Translations under genes and position numbers: made by a program
The notes under the pieces: model-generated
What the model was told of the DNA's origin: nothing
Seen by the model: only the letters and a program-made list of their open reading frames with translations
Databases searched by the model: none
Assembly (NCBI GenBank): GCA_001632425.1
Contig: KV425652.1
Span: 41,525 to 90,071 of the forward strand
DNA: 48,547 bases
Direction of reading: 5' to 3'
Source of the DNA: Neolentinus lepideus HHB14362 ss-1
Taxonomy: Eukaryota; Basidiomycota; Agaricomycetes; Gloeophyllales; Gloeophyllaceae
Shown: positions 44,324 through 48,547 of the stretch, piece after piece
How positions within the stretch are numbered: the first letter of the stretch is position 1
How the letters are laid out: the number at the start of each line of letters is the position of its first letter

Positions 44324-47063
44324 TTAGAAAGAGTGCGATCCATGGTGCAGTTGCCTTGCAACATTGTACACTCTGCGCATCTTGTTGGTAGCAAGCGGAG
44401 CAGTGCCATTGTTTACACTCGTCGGGCACAGTTTATCCCAAGCAACTTATGACATGTCAGTATCAGGAACGAGATATGTAGTGAGATGCTTTCCTCACCA
44501 GGGAGGTTCTCCTCCGTCTTCTGGACATCGGGAATATCTTCAGCCATCACGACACCAAAACCACTAGAGTAGGAGGGATGGGATCAAAATGGTAGTACAG
44601 AAAGAGAGCAAAGCTGACGTACTCGGACAAGTGCCAGTCAATGTGACTGTGTCATATGCACAAATTAAGCAGTCTTGGGCATCAGCCACAGAAGAAGAGA
44701 AACTCGTACCAGTGGAGGAACCAAGGACCGGCGTTGTCTGTTGCGAACCGGATCGTGGCATTGTCGGTGTTGATGGGATCATTGCCGCCGAGGCTCACGA
44801 CATCGCGGCGCACTGATGGTTTCAAGACATAAAGCAATCATACATGATACGCATCGCTGAGGGGACCAACATACCGGGGTTGTCGTAGTTATATACTGTA
44901 CTACCGGCGCTTCGAACAACAGAGAACGTATGCTGTAGATTAATGTGCAATCAGGTGAATGCGGGTCAGAACAACAAGCGTCAACGTACGCCGTGCAAGT
45001 GAACAGGGTGCTAGAGTCTATGTTAGTCAAATATCTGAGTAGAAGAAAGTTAAAAACTCGTACTGGAGCTCCAGCGTTCATGTCCGCGCCCATAGGGAAG
45101 GAGATCTCCACGACTTTGTTGCCTAAGCGAGGATGTCAAACTTCGCGAACCCACCACTCAAGAATATTGTGACTTTCCTGGAAGTGGTATGACACTACCA
45201 GCCGGCATAAGGTCGCTCGGGTTCTGCGCACCGCTGAGGATTTGCAGAAGGACGGGGACAGGAGGGTTCACATAAGGAGTGTTGTAAGTTACTCCCATTC
45301 TAATGAAATTTCCAGCAATTTGCATGAGCAGCCCGGAGTAAATAGGACGTACAAAGTCAACCTCAAGGTTCAGCGCATAGTCTACACATCCCTCGCATTT
45401 CCCCCCGGGCTAGATGCGAGCTGCTTAAAGCTCAGTCTCGATGCAACGGATGACAGGACATACTGCAGCAGGATCCGAGAGCGGCTCATGCGAATGTCAG
45501 AAATACCACACAGTAAGCCGTCACGCAACAACTCACGTGCAAATTAGTCTCCTGCAGTGGAATGATGCTCTGCGTTAGTGTCGTAGTGGGCTCCGTGCTG
45601 GGAGCTCCGATATAGCGGAGGATGGCCGCATTGACGCCATCGGAGTCATAGTTTGTACCGTCACCACTGTTAGGCAAAGATCGAATCCCTGGTGCCCACA
45701 TGAGTAAAGTTAAGTAATCCCGTTAAATGCTAGTGCGTACAGTAGTTCTGAACTTGCTGGTCTGCTTCGAGCTGGGAGAGCAGGCATCTTGATAACCACA
45801 CGAATGATTTATCGATGAACAGGATCTTACAATGAACGAGTATCGTTGACCTGATAAAATAGAGTTAAACAAGGCATATCGAATGATGAAAACTTTGATG
45901 CTCACCAGCAAGGATTTGAATAGAATCTACTGTCAGTGGCTGATGATTGACACCATCGACTTCAATAATCATCATGTTGTGTCCGTCGATACTGAAAGTG
46001 AAGTTCGGATCACACGAGATAGATATCAGACGGATCCGGTAGCTGAACATGTCTTTATTGTAGCAGCATATCTACCGGGAATGTGAGGGTGACGTACCGT
46101 TTGCCCTGCTGGACAGAGATCACTGACAGGCTGGAGTTTGTGGCTCCGCTCGGTCCATGCCAACGACCTTTGCCGTTGATTAGGACAGAGTTCGATGTAC
46201 TGAGTAGATGTGAGTCCCATTCACCGATTGTTTCTGAAGGGTCATAAACGTACGGGAAGGATGCAGCCTCAGAACTAGTGGACACAACATGATACCTGAA
46301 TGCAAGTTGCATCAACAATAAAATAACGAAGGCAAAACTCCTACCAGTCGGCTAGTGTGACAATAGTGCTCTCTGCGGAAATATTATCAATGCCCCTCAG
46401 GCCAGTATGGTGAGGCTTCATACCATCATCCACGTCATACATGTCACTGAAAGGATCCGAAGGGTCATAGACGACAAATGGTCCTCTCAACCCATCGCAA
46501 TACTGATTCCCGATATGAGAATGGTACCAGTATGTACCGGCCTGGTCTGGGACATCGAAGTTATACAGGAAGGAGTTCCCTGGGTTAATGGGGCATTGGG
46601 TAACCATGGCCGTCCCATCGGCCCAGTTTGACCCGCTTTGGTACAGACCGTGCCAGTGCTACAGGAAGTCACTTCTACTGCAATAAGATGCGGCTGATAA
46701 AGGGCGTACGACGGTGGTGCTCGTGAGCATGCTGTTATCTGTCAATTCGTCTTTGACATTTATTTAAAAGTTGTCTCCCTATTACATGCTGAGTTGTAGA
46801 TCCGTAAGAGTTGTATTAGCTGATCATACCTTATTTCCACTGATGAGTGGCCTGGGAAATGTGCCTCCGCCGACGACGGTACTAGTTGAGATCTGTTATT
46901 GCAGAGTACAAGGTGCTATTGGTAAAAATTTCACTTACGAGCGACTGCCAAAGCCATCTGGATTCAACTGCGTATTGACAATTGAGAGGCTGACAGACTT
47001 CGCGTAGAGGCAAGCTGCAGAGGTGAGAATTAAGAAAACACAGGGTTTGCTAGTGAGCGACAT
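44324..47063 (-). pseudogene. laccase (multicopper oxidase), inactivated
   Basis: The start at 47063 opens a signal peptide (MSLTSKPCVFLILTSAACL), and about a dozen exons follow a normal basidiomycete laccase plan to TAA at 44324-44326. All four copper-ligand segments are recognisable: [49 protein letters not shown] and WFLHCHIDWHL. Three lesions are visible. First, an in-frame TAA at 46764-46766 lies inside the exon between GNK and INVKDELTDNSM. Second, two stops or a frame loss occur around 45400-45450, before VDYALNLEVDF. Third, the donor after SVIPLP reads GA instead of GT (45176-45177). Laccases oxidise phenols with O2, in lignin breakdown or pigment formation. A TATA box remains upstream. 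Confidence 0.85.
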
Positions 47064-47162
47064 CAGTATGATATTGAGTAGATGCATGAATCGCAGGGCG
47101 TTGCTACCGCAAGCTATGGACGGAATATGGGAGTTCCCAGTGCTCGTTGGAGTGTTATGGCA

Positions 47163-47170
47163 CTTTTATA
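47163..47170 (-). promoter_or_regulatory. TATA box of the laccase pseudogene
   Basis: On the minus strand the bases read TATAAAAG, 100-107 nt before the ATG at 47063. Survival of the promoter motif suggests the inactivation of the laccase is recent. Confidence 0.5.
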
Positions 47171-48335
47171 GTCCACGCCCTTCAGCAAGATTTACCAAAC
47201 GACAGGCATGGATATGAGAGATGTGCCTCCGAGGTGTCGGGTCGGTGTAGGAGCACCGATAAGCAGGATCCGGGTCAGGTACTGCCATGATGCCCATAGG
47301 GTTTACGACCAGTTTGATCGTTTCACTGTGAAATTTGCCCACCACATGAAATCTGAAGAGGAAAAATACACAGCCAATGTGCAGAGATACGGATATCGTG
47401 GGGGGATTCATGCGTTCAGTCAACATGAGGCCAGTCAACATCAAGATCAGCTAGTATGCAAAATGTCTCTAAACCGTCGCCTTTCCCATCAGACAAGGTA
47501 TCGATAAGGATCATTCTGTTATAGTCGATAATTTGACATCCCAATGGGACATTCAGATTTTCACGTCTATACAAGACTTGCGGACAGAGATTCGACAATG
47601 AAGTGAAGGCCCGACAAGCCCCCCAAGATAGCTACTTCATGACCAGCCACCGACTGATTCGTCGCAGTACCGCCATAGAAACAAGCGTACCATGCTTTTT
47701 TATTGAGATGATAGCTGTGTTGTACCATGATTCGTTCTCTGAGTGACATCAGCCTGTACATGTGCAGATACAAGTTTGGTTTCGTCTCATGAGAAAGACG
47801 GGCGAGGAACACACGGACCGGACAGTAGCCGTGTTCTTGAGCGTGGGCATAGTGCTATAGAGTGATCCAATCACTGCGGAACTTGCGTTTTGCTTCAACC
47901 CAATACAGGCCTGAATAAAGCATCTACCCGGCTGTTTCGGGAGTAAGGGTCACTTATTTGGACTTCCACGCGCGAGCTGTCATGAATTTCCTCGTCCGGC
48001 ATAAGCTCTACTTTTTAGACCCTAAGCACACGCATTAACCCATCCCTTGTGTCTCCTCTGACCGTAATGCAACAACTATCTCGAGTCTCAATATATTGGA
48101 TGTTCGCTTTCCTGATTAGATGCGAAAAGATCCACTTCGCAAAATTTCAACCACCGAAAAGTCTTATGCTGGGTACCATCGTTTGAGACGCTAAGTCCCT
48201 CCGACGCCTTGCTTTAAACGCATATATCTCCCCTTGCGTTAACGCTCACGCTGAAGCTCCCACGTCGACAACATCCTACTCATCGTCACGGCCCCTTAGT
48301 CTCATCTGCGCTTCGTTATTCGTGCGGCGTGGTCG
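47171..48335. other. intergenic, no gene recognised
   Basis: Only short unsupported frames. The right part probably belongs to the 5' flank of the transposon-like gene and could contain its terminal repeat, but no repeat end was identified. Confidence 0.4.
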
Positions 48336-48547
48336 ATGGATCCTTCTGGCAATATGAACAACAAGAAAGAAAAATTAGTCTGGTGCTACTGCAGTCGATG
48401 CAACGGGAAACAGATTCCATCCCGTCGCGCCAGGACTCATGCGCAAAAGGAGAACAGAAACTTGTCGCAAAGAGGTGGCCGGCCAACTTTAGAGCAGGCG
48501 GTCGTGGCGGCAGCACCTGGTACATCTGGGTCATCAGTACGTGATTT
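48336..48547 (+). CDS. N-terminus of a probable transposon protein (runs off the window)
   Basis: The ATG at 48336 opens MDPSGNMNNKKEKLVWCYCS, then RCNGKQIPSRRARTHAQKE and a Gly/Ala/Ser-rich stretch. The CxCxxC...H arrangement (CYCSRCNGK..., then R-rich and TH) is the kind of short N-terminal zinc-binding motif seen at the start of large transposase-type proteins (Plavaka-like) in Agaricomycetes. A likely donor GTACGT follows at 48537, so exon 1 would be 48336-48536. Only 67 codons are visible, so the identification is tentative. Confidence 0.45.
   Translation, partial: MDPSGNMNNKKEKLVWCYCSRCNGKQIPSRRARTHAQKENRNLSQRGGRPTLEQAVVAAAPGTSGSSVRD

Noticed and set aside
1..48547. CRISPR arrays, operons, ribosome-binding sites, rRNA
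   Set aside because: The window is fungal nuclear DNA with spliced genes. No regularly spaced direct repeats or rRNA segments were seen.

Overview
The window looks like nuclear DNA of a filamentous basidiomycete, most likely an Agaricomycete and plausibly a wood or litter decayer. Genes are split by many short introns (about 44-110 nt, mostly near 52, GT..AG). Housekeeping genes sit next to secreted, lineage-variable ones: a GH10 xylanase, a thaumatin-like protein, a laccase relic, cysteine-rich small secreted proteins, and a kelch-ectodomain membrane protein. All gene models below were spliced by hand from the sequence. No search was run.

Layout. 1-1000 holds the end of a probable Tc1/mariner-type element and a long imperfect inverted repeat. 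1949-2681 is a small secreted-protein gene with an in-frame stop. 3485-3566 is tRNA-Lys(CUU) with an 8-nt intron. 3921-5729 is CTU2/NCS2 (tRNA U34 thiolation). 6303-6735 encodes an 8-cysteine secreted protein. 8674-12309 encodes a kelch/TM/long-tail protein, convergent with an F-box gene (12583-14004). 15297-15611 encodes a small Zys3-like secreted protein. 16563-17751 is a class B J-protein. 21233-23077 (PLP aminotransferase class V) and 23255-25713 (GPI1/PIG-Q) are divergent. 25812-28005 is a DUF2235 hydrolase, convergent with GPI1. A 160-base gap lies at 29532-29691.

30926-32503 is the GH10 xylanase, whose reading frame requires a 2-nt microexon. 33166-33562 is a small unknown gene that runs tail to tail with a thaumatin-like gene (33571-34749) carrying one phase clash. 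PWP1 (37326-39404) and eIF3j (39562-40557) are divergent. A MITE-like element sits at 40717-41021, followed by COQ9 (41152-42007). A decayed paralogue of the window's own class V aminotransferase lies at 42903-43765, and a decayed laccase at 44324-47063. The right edge (48336 onward) opens a probable transposon gene.

Functionally the conserved genes cover translation and ribosome biogenesis (CTU2, PWP1, eIF3j, tRNA-Lys), GPI anchoring (GPI1), ubiquinone synthesis (COQ9) and protein folding (J-protein). They do not form a pathway cluster. The main signals are the microexon, two multi-lesion pseudogenes, a GC-AG intron, uncharacterised secreted proteins and three repeat structures. I see no clear new multi-gene system.
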